Source: an uncultured Mailhella sp. (GTDB lineage Bacteria; Desulfobacterota; Desulfovibrionia; Desulfovibrionales; Desulfovibrionaceae). From it: a stretch of 43,972 nucleotides of DNA. How positions within the stretch are numbered: position 1 is the stretch's first letter; every line of letters starts with the position of its first letter. Positions 1-7,787 of the stretch are shown here, piece by piece. Under the pieces are notes generated by a model. It was not told the DNA's origin and did no database searches. It saw only the letters and a program-made list of their open reading frames with translations. The DNA is taken from assembly GCF_905187505.1 (NCBI RefSeq), contig NZ_CAJJIC010000006.1:1-43972 (forward strand). Direction: 5' to 3'. The translations under genes were made by a program, and so were the position numbers.

Positions 1-95
1 ACATAGCCTGACCGACCTCGTAAAGCTGGCTTTCCACACATTCCCCAGCCGGGCTTCTGACTCACAGCAGGGTCCGGCCAGATTTATGGTCCTGC

Positions 96-270
96 ATTCA
101 TCCCGTATTCGGGCGGGATGAATACTCCTGGTCGTGCACGGCGGAGAGAGACGGCAAGTCTCCGCCGTGCAAAAAAAACGGACTCGCATCTCCTTTGGAA
201 GCGAAGGCCGCCCGCCGTCGGCACGGGGCCGGAGACGGGCAGCTGCCCTGTGCCTTCGTTTTCCGAAGGA
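96..270 (+). other. Structured leader upstream of flavodoxin gene
   Basis: The 288 bases before the flavodoxin start contain no credible gene. Bases 1-95 show nothing I recognise. Three consecutive stems follow. The first is a perfect 10-bp stem (96-105 with 114-123). The second is a perfect 12-bp stem (136-147 with 159-170), followed by eight A residues. The third is a long stem (191-200 with 261-270 including one G-U pair, and 202-207 with 253-258) that encloses the 12-base palindrome at 237-248 and ends just before the ribosome binding site. None has a T-run, so they are not ordinary terminators. I see no FMN riboswitch consensus. A cis-acting mRNA leader or part of an upstream transcript are both possible. 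Confidence 0.45.
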
Positions 271-288
271 CCTTACTGGAGAAGAAAC

Positions 289-738
289 ATGAAGGTTCTC
301 ATTGTGTACGGTTCGACGACAGGCAATACCGCGGGCATTGCGGAAGCGCTCGGCGCAAGAATGGGCAACGCCGGTCTCGACGTGACGGTGCTGAACGCCG
401 CCGACGCCACGGCCGAGGGATTGTGCAACGGTTACGACGCCGCGCTGTTCGGCTGTTCAGCCTGGGGCACCGACGAGGTGGAAATGCAGGATGATTTCAA
501 CACGCTTTTTGAAAATTTCGATGCCATCGGCGTAGACGGCAAAAAAGCGGCCTGCTTTGCCAGCGGCGACAGCAGCTTCGAGCATTTTTGCGGGGCCGTG
601 GACGTGATTGAAAACAGACTTTCCGGTCTGGGGGCCGTCATCATGGAAGAAGGGCTCAAGGTGGAAGGTGACTATGACGGCAGCCGGGATGACGTGGACG
701 GCTGGTGCGACCGCATCATTGCGGATCTGCAGGCGTAA
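289..738 (+). CDS. Short-chain flavodoxin (FMN electron carrier)
   Basis: 149-aa cytoplasmic electron carrier that binds FMN and can substitute for ferredoxin. The FMN phosphate loop STTGNT lies at residues 9-14. The flavin-flanking Trp59 sits in GCSAWG, and the second flavin loop GDSSFEHFCG is at 93-102. Overall it resembles Desulfovibrio vulgaris flavodoxin closely in length and motifs. The Tyr that stacks on the flavin there (Tyr98) is Phe97 here, which may shift the redox potential. I chose the ATG at 289 because GGAGAAG lies five bases upstream and the protein then starts exactly where the family starts; the open frame runs further upstream to 118 but that part is low-complexity and non-family. 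Monocistronic, with a terminator at 857-899. Confidence 0.95.
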   Translation: MKVLIVYGSTTGNTAGIAEALGARMGNAGLDVTVLNAADATAEGLCNGYDAALFGCSAWGTDEVEMQDDFNTLFENFDAIGVDGKKAACFASGDSSFEHFCGAVDVIENRLSGLGAVIMEEGLKVEGDYDGSRDDVDGWCDRIIADLQA

Positions 739-856
739 ACGGCGTTGCGGTATCGCGTTCCTTCGGCAGAAAAATGCAGGGGGAGCGTTGCCGTATTGCC
801 GGAAAATCCGCTTCGACGCGTCGCGGGACGCAAACATATGAAAACATCAAGACCAT

Positions 857-899
857 GAAAAAAAGGGAATCGCCAGAGAAGAGGCGGTTCCTTTTTTTG
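857..899 (+). terminator. Rho-independent terminator after flavodoxin
   Basis: A stem of about 14 bp pairs AAAAGGGAATCGCC-type sequence with GGCGGTTCC plus a T7 run, with a G-U pair inside. It lies 120 bases after the flavodoxin stop. The space 739-1058 otherwise holds no gene that I can support. Confidence 0.85.
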
Positions 900-1007
900 T
901 GTCTTCGGGGCGTTCTGCCCGAGTCGGCGTATCATGCGGAAAAGACGGATCGGTCATCCCGTGGTCCGTCCTTACAAGACTCGTCCGGCACTGTTGAGTC
1001 GAACATC

Positions 1008-1045
1008 GCAAAAAAAAAAGACGGAACCTTCAAGGTTCCGTCTTT
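1008..1045 (-). terminator. Rho-independent terminator of the TauE/SafE gene
   Basis: A 12-bp perfect stem (1017-1028 with 1034-1045) with a five-base loop. The ten-A run to its left reads as a U-run on the minus strand, just beyond the stop codon of the transporter gene ending at 1059. Confidence 0.88.
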
Positions 1046-1058
1046 GGAGCGGCTGTTT

Positions 1059-1856
1059 TTACAGCACGTCAAGCAGCATCTTGGTTGCGATGACGTAGAG
1101 GAAGCAGGCAAAGAATTTTTTGAGCTGCGGCACCGGAAGCTTGTGCGCAATGCTCGCTCCAAGGGGAGCCGTGAGCATGCTGACGGCCACGATGCCTACC
1201 AGGGCAGGAAGGTAGAGATAGCCGAACGCATAGGCCGGGAGCTCGGGATTGTTCCAGCCGTTGGTCACGAAGCCGAGACATCCGGCAAAGGCGATGGGGA
1301 AGCCCATGGCCGCAGAGGTGCCCACGGCGCGGCGCATGTCCATGTTGTGCCAGACGAGGAAGGGCACGGAGAGCGTGCCGCCGCCGATGCCGACGAGACT
1401 GGACACGGCCCCGATGACCACGCCGGCGCCCGTCATTCCGGCAAAGCCAGGCAGCGTGCGGCTGGCGCTGGGCTTTTTGTTCAAGAGCATGTTGGTGGCC
1501 ACGTAATAGAGGAACACCACAAAGAACATCTGGAGATAGCGGGCGGGAATGCGGGCAGCGATGAAGGATCCGCCGTAGGTGCCCGCCAGAATGCCGAGAG
1601 CGATGCAGCGGAAGACATGCCAGTCCACGCCGCCGTGACGGTGATGAGCCATGGCGCTGGAAATGGACGTGAACATGATGCTGCCGAACGAGGTGCCTAT
1701 GGCCATGTGCATGGCCACTTCCGGCGAGATGTTCAGCCACTGGAAGGAAAAGACGAGCATGGGCACGACTATGGCTCCGCCGCCTATGCCGAGAAGGCCG
1801 GCAAGAAGACCGGCTACTGCGCCGAGCACACAGTAAAGAAGTATTGCGGTTATCAT
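1059..1856 (-). CDS. TauE/SafE (TSUP) family membrane transporter
   Basis: 265-aa inner-membrane protein with about eight hydrophobic segments. It has the two-repeat architecture of the TSUP family: a glycine-rich GLLGIGGG motif at 20-27 in the first repeat and LVGIGGGTLSVPF near the middle in the second. Family members export or import sulfite, sulfoacetate, other organosulfur anions or their metabolites; the substrate here cannot be read from sequence. The start at 1856 (ATG) follows AAGGAGAG. An open extension to 2033 has no membrane character and overlaps the end of the preceding gene. It lies about 100 bases after the MocR-type gene on the same strand and may be co-transcribed with it. 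Confidence 0.88.
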   Translation of the reverse strand: MITAILLYCVLGAVAGLLAGLLGIGGGAIVVPMLVFSFQWLNISPEVAMHMAIGTSFGSIMFTSISSAMAHHRHGGVDWHVFRCIALGILAGTYGGSFIAARIPARYLQMFFVVFLYYVATNMLLNKKPSASRTLPGFAGMTGAGVVIGAVSSLVGIGGGTLSVPFLVWHNMDMRRAVGTSAAMGFPIAFAGCLGFVTNGWNNPELPAYAFGYLYLPALVGIVAVSMLTAPLGASIAHKLPVPQLKKFFACFLYVIATKMLLDVL

Positions 1857-1956
1857 ATCCTCTCTCTCCTTGGGACGTTGACGTGTCATCATAACGGCTG
1901 GGGGAAGCGCGTCAATGCCGTCCCGTCCTCCATGTGACGGCTGTGACGAGCGAGAC

Positions 1957-3408
1957 TCAGGATTCCAGAATTTCCCTGACGATGCCGAGGGCCAGGGCCA
2001 GCTCTTCACGGCTCGCAACGCCGCCGAGGGCAAGACGCACGCCGTGTTCCGCGACGCTGTGTCCCATGTGGAAATGTTCGCCTTCGGCCACGATCACGCC
2101 CCGTTTCCGTGCTTCCGCCGCAAGCTTCCGTCCCGTCCATGCCTCGGGCAGGCGGAGCCAGCAGAAAAATCCGCTGTTGCGGGACATGAGGGGAAAACCG
2201 TCCAGAATGCTGCGGGCCAGGGCATTGCGGAACGCGGCCTCCTCGCGTTTTGCCTTCAGGGTTTTTTCGGCCGTGCCGTCGCTTATCCACTGAGAGGCAA
2301 GTTCCGCCATGAGCGGAGGCACCATGGAGATGGTGTGGGAGATGGTGCGCTCAAGCTCTTCAAGCGTGTGCTGAGGCGGGCACAGGTAGGCCACCCTCAG
2401 CCCGCCGCCGAGTATTTCGCTGGTGGCGGCGATGAAGCAAGTTCTTTCGGGCGCAAGTTCTGCAAAGGCCGGTGCAGGCTGTGCGTTCATGGCAAGGGCG
2501 TACACGTCGTCTTCAATGATGAGCACGTCGTGTTTGCGGCAGACCTCCACCAGTTCTTTCCGACGGGACTCCGGCATGCGCGTGAGCGTGGGATTGCGGC
2601 AGGATGGCATGAGGTAGACGGCCTTCATGCCGCCGCTTCGGCAGGCGTTTTCCAGCGCGTCGGGCAGCATGCCGCAGGCGTCGGTGCGGACGGGAACCAG
2701 CGGCAGGCGCAGACGCCAGGAAAGCTGACGAAGCAGCGGATAGCTCAGCGTTTCCACGGCAAGTCGATCGCCGGGCGTGCAGAGCGTGGTGAGCAGCGTC
2801 ATGAGCGCATGCTGCGAGCCTGCGCATACGAGAAGATCGCGGCCGGACACGGGCACGCCGTATCTCCGTGCCCACAGAGCACCGGCTTCGCGATGCCTCT
2901 CCAGACCTGCCGGGCGATGATAGCTTTGCAGCTCCGCCATGGCCCGGTCATCCATTCGCGTCACCATCCGTTTCAGCGCGTCGTGCAGGGAAGGATTCAG
3001 ACTTTCAAAGGGGGCGATGAAGCCGAGATTCCAGCGCGGCTCGTCGTCATCGCACGATTCGGGCGTGTCGTCACGGCTTTCAGGCCAGGCCGTGGCCGGG
3101 GGCAGCGGGGCGGGGGGAGGCATGACGTCCACGTCCGAGCCTGCGGCGGCAACAAAGCTTCCCCGTCCCGTCACGCCGGTGACGAGTCCCCGTTTTGCGG
3201 CTTCGGCATAGCCGTGCGTGGCCGTTCCCGTGGTGACGTTGAGCCATGCGGCAAGAGCGCGCTGTGTGGGCAGGGCGTCTCCGGGGCGGAACGTGCCCTG
3301 TCGTATGCTTTCTTCCAGCGCCTCGGCCACGCGCTGATAGCGGCAGGGAGCGCCCGAGTGTTCATAGAGTTCGCGCAGTCTGCGCAGACGGTCATCGTTT
3401 GCGTTCAT
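1957..3408 (-). CDS. MocR/GntR-type regulator with aminotransferase-like domain (PdxR-like)
   Basis: 483 aa. Residues about 15-85 form a GntR winged helix; the rest is a fold-type I aminotransferase domain (NPT motif in PSCRNPTLTR, IIEDDVYAL, and FFCWLRLPE near the C-terminus). Start ATG at 3408 follows AAGGAT. It is divergent from pdxST with 208 bases between, the arrangement known for PdxR regulators of PLP synthesis, which sense PLP through the aminotransferase domain. Oddity: in the motif that normally reads SKxLxPGLR, this protein has SEILGGGLR, so the Schiff-base Lys is Glu331 (codon 2416-2418 on the minus strand). Either it senses PLP non-covalently, senses something else, or has lost sensing. 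It may also control the downstream TauE/SafE gene. Confidence 0.85.
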   Translation of the reverse strand: MNANDDRLRRLRELYEHSGAPCRYQRVAEALEESIRQGTFRPGDALPTQRALAAWLNVTTGTATHGYAEAAKRGLVTGVTGRGSFVAAAGSDVDVMPPPAPLPPATAWPESRDDTPESCDDDEPRWNLGFIAPFESLNPSLHDALKRMVTRMDDRAMAELQSYHRPAGLERHREAGALWARRYGVPVSGRDLLVCAGSQHALMTLLTTLCTPGDRLAVETLSYPLLRQLSWRLRLPLVPVRTDACGMLPDALENACRSGGMKAVYLMPSCRNPTLTRMPESRRKELVEVCRKHDVLIIEDDVYALAMNAQPAPAFAELAPERTCFIAATSEILGGGLRVAYLCPPQHTLEELERTISHTISMVPPLMAELASQWISDGTAEKTLKAKREEAAFRNALARSILDGFPLMSRNSGFFCWLRLPEAWTGRKLAAEARKRGVIVAEGEHFHMGHSVAEHGVRLALGGVASREELALALGIVREILES

Positions 3409-3481
3409 CGGATCCTTCGAGGCTGTTGTCTCATCCTGGAACAGGACGGCATGAAAATGAGCAATGCGCCCTTGCATGCAT

Positions 3482-3497
3482 GACAATATTAATTGTC
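3482..3497. promoter_or_regulatory. Inverted repeat in pdxR-like/pdxS divergent promoter
   Basis: GACAAT-ATTA-ATTGTC is a perfect 6-bp inverted repeat in the AT-rich part of the 208-bp divergent spacer. It is a candidate operator for the MocR-type regulator, inferred from position only. Confidence 0.45.
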
Positions 3498-3616
3498 CCC
3501 GTATTGCTTTATTTTCTAGAAAAAGGCAAGGAAACGACCTAATTCCGAAATAAGTTCCGGCCTGTTTGCGGCGTGATGGCGTCTTTTCGGAAAATGGCCG
3601 GCAAAAGGAGCTCATT

Positions 3617-4498
3617 ATGGAAAAAGGAACGATTCGACTGAAGACGGGTCTTGCGGAAATGTTGAAGGGCGGCGTCATCATGGATGTGACCACGCCTGAG
3701 CAGGCCGTCATTGCCGAGAGGGCAGGCGCCTGCGCCGTCATGGCGCTGGAGCGCGTTCCGGCGGACATACGCAGGGCCGGAGGCGTGGCGCGCATGGCGG
3801 ACCCTGCCGTGGTCAAAAGCATCATGAAGGCGGTGAGCATACCCGTCATGGCCAAGGTGCGCATAGGCCACATGGCCGAAGCAAGGATTCTGGAGTCGCT
3901 CGGCGTGGATTACATCGACGAGAGCGAAGTGCTCACGCCTGCGGACGACCGTTATCATTTGAACAAGCATGATTTCACCATTCCTTTCGTCTGCGGCGCG
4001 CGCAATCTCGGCGAGGCGCTGCGGCGCATTGCCGAAGGCGCGGCCATGATACGCACCAAGGGAGAGCCCGGCACGGGCAACGTCATAGAGGCCGTGAGGC
4101 ATATCAGGGTGGTCATGGACGAGCTGCGTCATCTGCTTTCGCTGCCCGAAGAGGAAGTGCCGGGCTGTGCCAGGGAGCTCGGCGCGCCTCTTGAACTTCT
4201 GCGCGTAGTGCGGGAGAAGGGCGCTCTGCCCGTGGTGAACTTTGCGGCGGGCGGTATTTCCACTCCCGCCGACGCCGCGCTCATGATGCAGCTCGGCTGC
4301 GACGGCATTTTCGTGGGCTCGGGCATTTTCAAGTCTTCCGACCCGGAGCGCTTTGCCAGGGCCATTGTAAGGGCCACCACCAACTACAATGATGCGGACG
4401 TGCTGGCGGAAGTGTCGGAAGGACTCGGCAGTGCCATGCCGGGCCTTGACATTTCCACCATCGCCCCGGAAGAGAGAATGCAGGAGCGGGGATGGTAG
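3617..4498 (+). CDS. pdxS: Pyridoxal 5'-phosphate synthase, PdxS lyase subunit
   Basis: 293-aa (beta/alpha)8 barrel that condenses ribose 5-phosphate, glyceraldehyde 3-phosphate and ammonia into PLP (DXP-independent route). Catalytic landmarks are present: Asp23 in MDVTTPEQA, Lys80 in MAKVRIGH (forms the sugar imine) and Lys148 in RTKGEPGTGN. Start ATG at 3617 follows AAGGAG six bases upstream, giving the family's usual N-terminus. It overlaps pdxT by seven bases, so the two subunits are translationally coupled. They form the 12+12 complex in which PdxT supplies ammonia. Confidence 0.98.
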   Translation: MEKGTIRLKTGLAEMLKGGVIMDVTTPEQAVIAERAGACAVMALERVPADIRRAGGVARMADPAVVKSIMKAVSIPVMAKVRIGHMAEARILESLGVDYIDESEVLTPADDRYHLNKHDFTIPFVCGARNLGEALRRIAEGAAMIRTKGEPGTGNVIEAVRHIRVVMDELRHLLSLPEEEVPGCARELGAPLELLRVVREKGALPVVNFAAGGISTPADAALMMQLGCDGIFVGSGIFKSSDPERFARAIVRATTNYNDADVLAEVSEGLGSAMPGLDISTIAPEERMQERGW

Positions 4499-5142
4499 AG
4501 CCTCTTCACATAGGCGTGCTCGCACTTCAGGGTGCGTTTCGGGAACACCGGATCATGCTGGAAAGGTGCGGTGCGAAGGTGACGGAAATACGACGTCTGT
4601 CCGGGGATTCTCCGTGGGGAGGGCTGGAGGGCTTCGACGGCATTGTGCTGCCGGGCGGGGAGAGCACGACCATGGGAAGGCTGCTCGTGGAAGAGGGCCT
4701 GCTTGAGCCTCTGCGGGCCTGCGGACGCGCGGGAATGCCCGTGTACGGAAGCTGCGCCGGACTCATTCTGCTCTGCCGCGAGGTGGAAGGACCGGACGGT
4801 GAGCTTCTCGATCAGCCTCGGCTCAATCTGCTCGACGCCCGTGTTCGACGCAACGCCTTCGGCAGACAGTCGGACAGCTTTGAAACTCGGCTGGACGTGA
4901 AGGGCGTGGCCTGCAACGTGGAGGCCGTGTTCATACGCGCTCCCGTCATCGTGTCGTGCGGCTCTTGCGTGGAGGTGCTCTGCCGTGTGGAAGGACCGCT
5001 CGGCCCGAGTCCCGTGGCCGTGCGGCAGCATCACATTCTTGCCACGTCTTTTCACCCCGAACTCACGTCGGACGGCAGGTTTCACGAAAGCTTTCTGCGT
5101 CTTTGTCTTGCGTGGCGCGCTGCCGGAGGTCTTTTCTCCTGA
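4492..5142 (+). CDS. pdxT: Pyridoxal 5'-phosphate synthase, PdxT glutaminase subunit
   Basis: 216-aa class I glutamine amidotransferase. It hydrolyses glutamine and channels ammonia to PdxS. The triad is visible: Cys88 in YGSCAG, His188 and Glu190 in SFHPEL. The LPGGEST motif (54-60) forms the oxyanion region. The ATG lies inside the end of pdxS. At 216 aa it is slightly longer than the typical 190-200 aa. Terminator directly after at 5161-5185. Confidence 0.97.
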   Translation: MVEPLHIGVLALQGAFREHRIMLERCGAKVTEIRRLSGDSPWGGLEGFDGIVLPGGESTTMGRLLVEEGLLEPLRACGRAGMPVYGSCAGLILLCREVEGPDGELLDQPRLNLLDARVRRNAFGRQSDSFETRLDVKGVACNVEAVFIRAPVIVSCGSCVEVLCRVEGPLGPSPVAVRQHHILATSFHPELTSDGRFHESFLRLCLAWRAAGGLFS

Positions 5143-5160
5143 CGGGCGGCACGTCTTTCC

Positions 5161-5185
5161 GGCCCCGGGAAAACCGGGGCCTTTT
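5161..5185 (+). terminator. Rho-independent terminator of pdxST
   Basis: Perfect 8-bp GC stem (5161-5168 with 5174-5181), GAAAA loop, four T residues after it, 18 bases past the pdxT stop. Confidence 0.85.
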
Positions 5186-5355
5186 CATTGCGAAAGCCGG
5201 GCAAACAGGATAAGGCAGGAGAGTCCGCAGGCGACCTCCCGAGGGCGGAACGCCGCATTCTTCATGCTGGGTCGCCGTATGCGGACAGGATTTTCGTGTT
5301 CTTTCCGCCGGACTCAGCGGAAGCGCGCAACGACAACAGCCATCAAGGAGCCTCC

Positions 5356-5970
5356 ATGCCCGTCATCACTCTTCCTTTCGGTCCGCTGGAAGCGAACTGC
5401 TACATCGTGCACAACGGCAGGGACGCCGTGGTGTTCGATCCCTCCGACGAAACGGATCTCGTGCTGAAGAAGATCGCCGAGAACCGTCTCACGCTGCGCG
5501 CCGTGGCGCTTACGCATCTGCACTGCGACCACTGCATAGGCTGCGCCGACATGACGCGCGCCACGGGACTCGTGCCTTTCGTGGGAGCTCAGGACTGGGC
5601 GGAGCGCGGCCTTCTGCTGTGCCGCGGCATGTGCTTCGGCATGAATCTGAAGCCCTTTGAGGCGAATGTCCTTGAGCCGGGCGAGGTCAGCTGGGGCAGT
5701 CTTTCCTGCCGAGTCATCCACGCGCCGGGTCATTCCGAAGGCAGTCTCTGCTATTACTTCGCCGACCTCGGTCTTGTGATCACGGGCGACGTGCTTTTCT
5801 TCCGTTCCGTGGGACGAAGCGACCTTCCCGGCGGCGACGGTGAAAAGCTCATGAAGTCGCTGCGGGAACGCCTGTATACGCTGCCCGACAACGTGGTGGT
5901 GTATCCCGGGCATGGGCAGGAAACGAGCATCGGTTACGAGAAGGCGCACAACTGCTGCTGCCGAGCCTAG
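5356..5970 (+). CDS. Metallo-beta-lactamase-fold hydrolase (YcbL/glyoxalase II-like)
   Basis: 204-aa cytoplasmic metal-dependent hydrolase. The metal motif THLHCDH is at 53-59; further ligands are in HAPGHSEGS, GDVLFF and YPGHGQET. The length of about 200 aa fits the short YcbL-type glyoxalase II relatives, which lack the long C-terminal domain of GloB. The likely reaction is thioester hydrolysis; the natural substrate is not known. Start ATG at 5356 follows AAGGAG. An open extension to 5188 runs through the intergenic space and is not protein-like. No close operon partner. Confidence 0.9.
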   Translation: MPVITLPFGPLEANCYIVHNGRDAVVFDPSDETDLVLKKIAENRLTLRAVALTHLHCDHCIGCADMTRATGLVPFVGAQDWAERGLLLCRGMCFGMNLKPFEANVLEPGEVSWGSLSCRVIHAPGHSEGSLCYYFADLGLVITGDVLFFRSVGRSDLPGGDGEKLMKSLRERLYTLPDNVVVYPGHGQETSIGYEKAHNCCCRA

Positions 5971-6145
5971 ATTCCGGCGTTTTTCATGCGCGCGGCAGGA
6001 ACGCAAAATGCGTCTGCCGCAAAAAAACGCTTGAAAGGCCGATGCCCCGTAGAAAGGTCATGGAAAAGGCGCCGTCGTCGTTTCCGGCAGAAGGTTTTCT
6101 TCCTTCATGAAGGGGACGACGGGGCGTGGCGCAGGGAGGAAGAAC

Positions 6146-6718
6146 GTGTCGGCTCCTGTCTTTCTTGCCTCGTGCAGTCCGAGGCGCGGCGGCAACAGTG
6201 ATTTTGCCGTGTCGCTCATGCAGCGGAGCATGAAGGTGCCGTGCAGGGCGTGGCGCATCGCTGATGAAGGCGTCCGGCCCTGCGTTTCCTGCGGGATGTG
6301 CCTTTCCCGCCCCGGAACGTGTTCTCTTGATGCGCCCGGCGACGGGGCGAAGGCGCTGTTTGACGGCATGTGCGCCGCGCCCGTGAGCGTGCTGGCGTGT
6401 CCTGTGTATTTTTACCATGTGCCCGCTCAGGCCAAGGCGTGGATAGACCGCGCCCAGCGATTCTGGACCTGTGGAGAGAAACCGGGACGGGGCAGAGTGC
6501 TGACGGCCGTTCTTTTCGGCGCGCGACTTCGCGGCGAAAAGCTTTTTGAAGGCGCGGAACGGACGTTCCGCTACATGGCCCTTGCTCTCGGGATGACCTG
6601 GAGTGAGCCGCTTCGTCTTTACGGACTGGACGGCCCCCGGGATCTTGAGAACAGCGCGGAGGCCTGTGCGCGCATCGTTTCTTTTGCCGAAGCTCTGGCC
6701 GCAGGGTCGGCGTCGTGA
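6146..6718 (+). CDS. Flavodoxin-like NAD(P)H-dependent FMN reductase family protein
   Basis: 190-aa flavodoxin-fold protein. It starts with the flavin-phosphate segment ASCSPRRGGNSD and carries a cysteine cluster CVSCGMC (Cys46, Cys49, Cys52) plus Cys59, typical of iron-sulfur flavoprotein and NADPH-dependent FMN reductase relatives. VYFYHVPAQAKAWIDR is the usual second flavin/dimer segment. I prefer the GTG at 6146 because GGGAGGA lies five bases upstream; the ATG at 6107 has no visible ribosome binding site. Its stop overlaps the comF start (GTGA), so they form an operon. Reductase substrate unknown. Confidence 0.8.
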   Translation: MSAPVFLASCSPRRGGNSDFAVSLMQRSMKVPCRAWRIADEGVRPCVSCGMCLSRPGTCSLDAPGDGAKALFDGMCAAPVSVLACPVYFYHVPAQAKAWIDRAQRFWTCGEKPGRGRVLTAVLFGARLRGEKLFEGAERTFRYMALALGMTWSEPLRLYGLDGPRDLENSAEACARIVSFAEALAAGSAS

Positions 6719-7542
6719 GAGCGTCGGAGAGCCCGGCTGCGGCGGTCGGACGTCTTGCGGGAACTGTGGCCCGTCTGCTCGGTCTCAGGGAACGGCGCTG
6801 TGTGTCCTGCCGCGAGCCCTTTGAGCCGGAAGAGGTCGCAGACCGTTCGGAATCGCCCGTGGACGACGTGCTGCATCGTTTTTTCTGTCCTTCCTGCCGG
6901 ACGAAGATGAAGCGCCGCATCACGGGATTCTGTCCGTACTGCGGAGAGCCCTCGCTTCTGGAAGAGGCACCCTGCATGCCCTGCGCTCAGTGTCTCGTCC
7001 GCACGCCGCCGTGGAACGATGTCATTTTCTTCGGCGTGTACGGAGGGCTTTTGCGGGATCTTCTTCTGCGGATGAAGTTCGGCGGTTCTCTGGCCTGTGC
7101 GGACGTTCTCGGAAGACTGCTGGCGGCGCTTTGCGCTGAGCATTACGACGTGACGGTGAAGCCTGATGTCATCGTGCCCATGCCGCTGGACGTAGGAAGA
7201 CTGCGCGAGCGCGGATTCAATCAGTGCCGGGAGCTCGTGCGGCACGTGTCGAAGGACATGGGCGTGCCCGTACGTTCCGACCTTCTTGTCAAGGTTCGTC
7301 AGGTGACTCCGCAGGAACTTTTGAACAGGGAGCAGCGCCGGAACCTGGCTCAGCCCTTTCGTGCGGCGGACGCCGGAGGGCTTTTCGTGCTTCTGGTCGA
7401 CGACGTGTGCACGACGGGCGCGACGCTCGAGCGGGCGACAGAGAGTCTGCTTGCGGCGGGCGCTTCCCGCGTGGACGTTGCCGTGCTGGCACGTTCGTCG
7501 CGCTTTGAGGCTGACGGAGGCGGAAGCTTCGCCTTGCCATGA
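6715..7542 (+). CDS. comF: ComF family phosphoribosyltransferase-like protein
   Basis: 275 aa. The N-terminal part has paired cysteines (29/32, 58/61, 73/76, 87/90/93) that form zinc-binding knuckles typical of ComF. The C-terminal part is a type I phosphoribosyltransferase fold with the PRPP loop VDDVCTTGAT at 228-237 and the family motif RLRERGFNQ. ComF acts in natural transformation downstream of DNA uptake in competent species, but is widespread and its enzyme activity is unsettled. Starts with GTG overlapping the previous stop by four bases. The nine visible cysteines are more than in most ComF proteins. Confidence 0.92.
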   Translation: MRASESPAAAVGRLAGTVARLLGLRERRCVSCREPFEPEEVADRSESPVDDVLHRFFCPSCRTKMKRRITGFCPYCGEPSLLEEAPCMPCAQCLVRTPPWNDVIFFGVYGGLLRDLLLRMKFGGSLACADVLGRLLAALCAEHYDVTVKPDVIVPMPLDVGRLRERGFNQCRELVRHVSKDMGVPVRSDLLVKVRQVTPQELLNREQRRNLAQPFRAADAGGLFVLLVDDVCTTGATLERATESLLAAGASRVDVAVLARSSRFEADGGGSFALP

Positions 7543-7787
7543 GGCGTCTTCGCCTGCTATGCATAGCGCCGGAACGGTCCGGGTACGCAGACGATTGCCG
7601 GATTTCCGGGCGTCTTCCGTCGGCGTGCGCCTTGCAGGTAGAGCGGAGCCGGAGGCGGCGTGCTGCCTTTCCGGGTCTTCCTGCCGCGGCTTTTCATGCC
7701 GGACAGAGCGTGATCTCTTCGCCGTGCGGCCGCTTTGAACTCCGGCCTTCGACTCTTCATGTTTTTTCATGCTTTCAAGGATGGCTC

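Noticed and set aside
96..288. FMN riboswitch before flavodoxin
   Set aside because: The conserved RFN sequence blocks are not present; only generic stems are seen.
5188..5355. N-terminal extension of the metallo-hydrolase gene
   Set aside because: Open frame but no family sequence; a strong ribosome binding site sits before the ATG at 5356.
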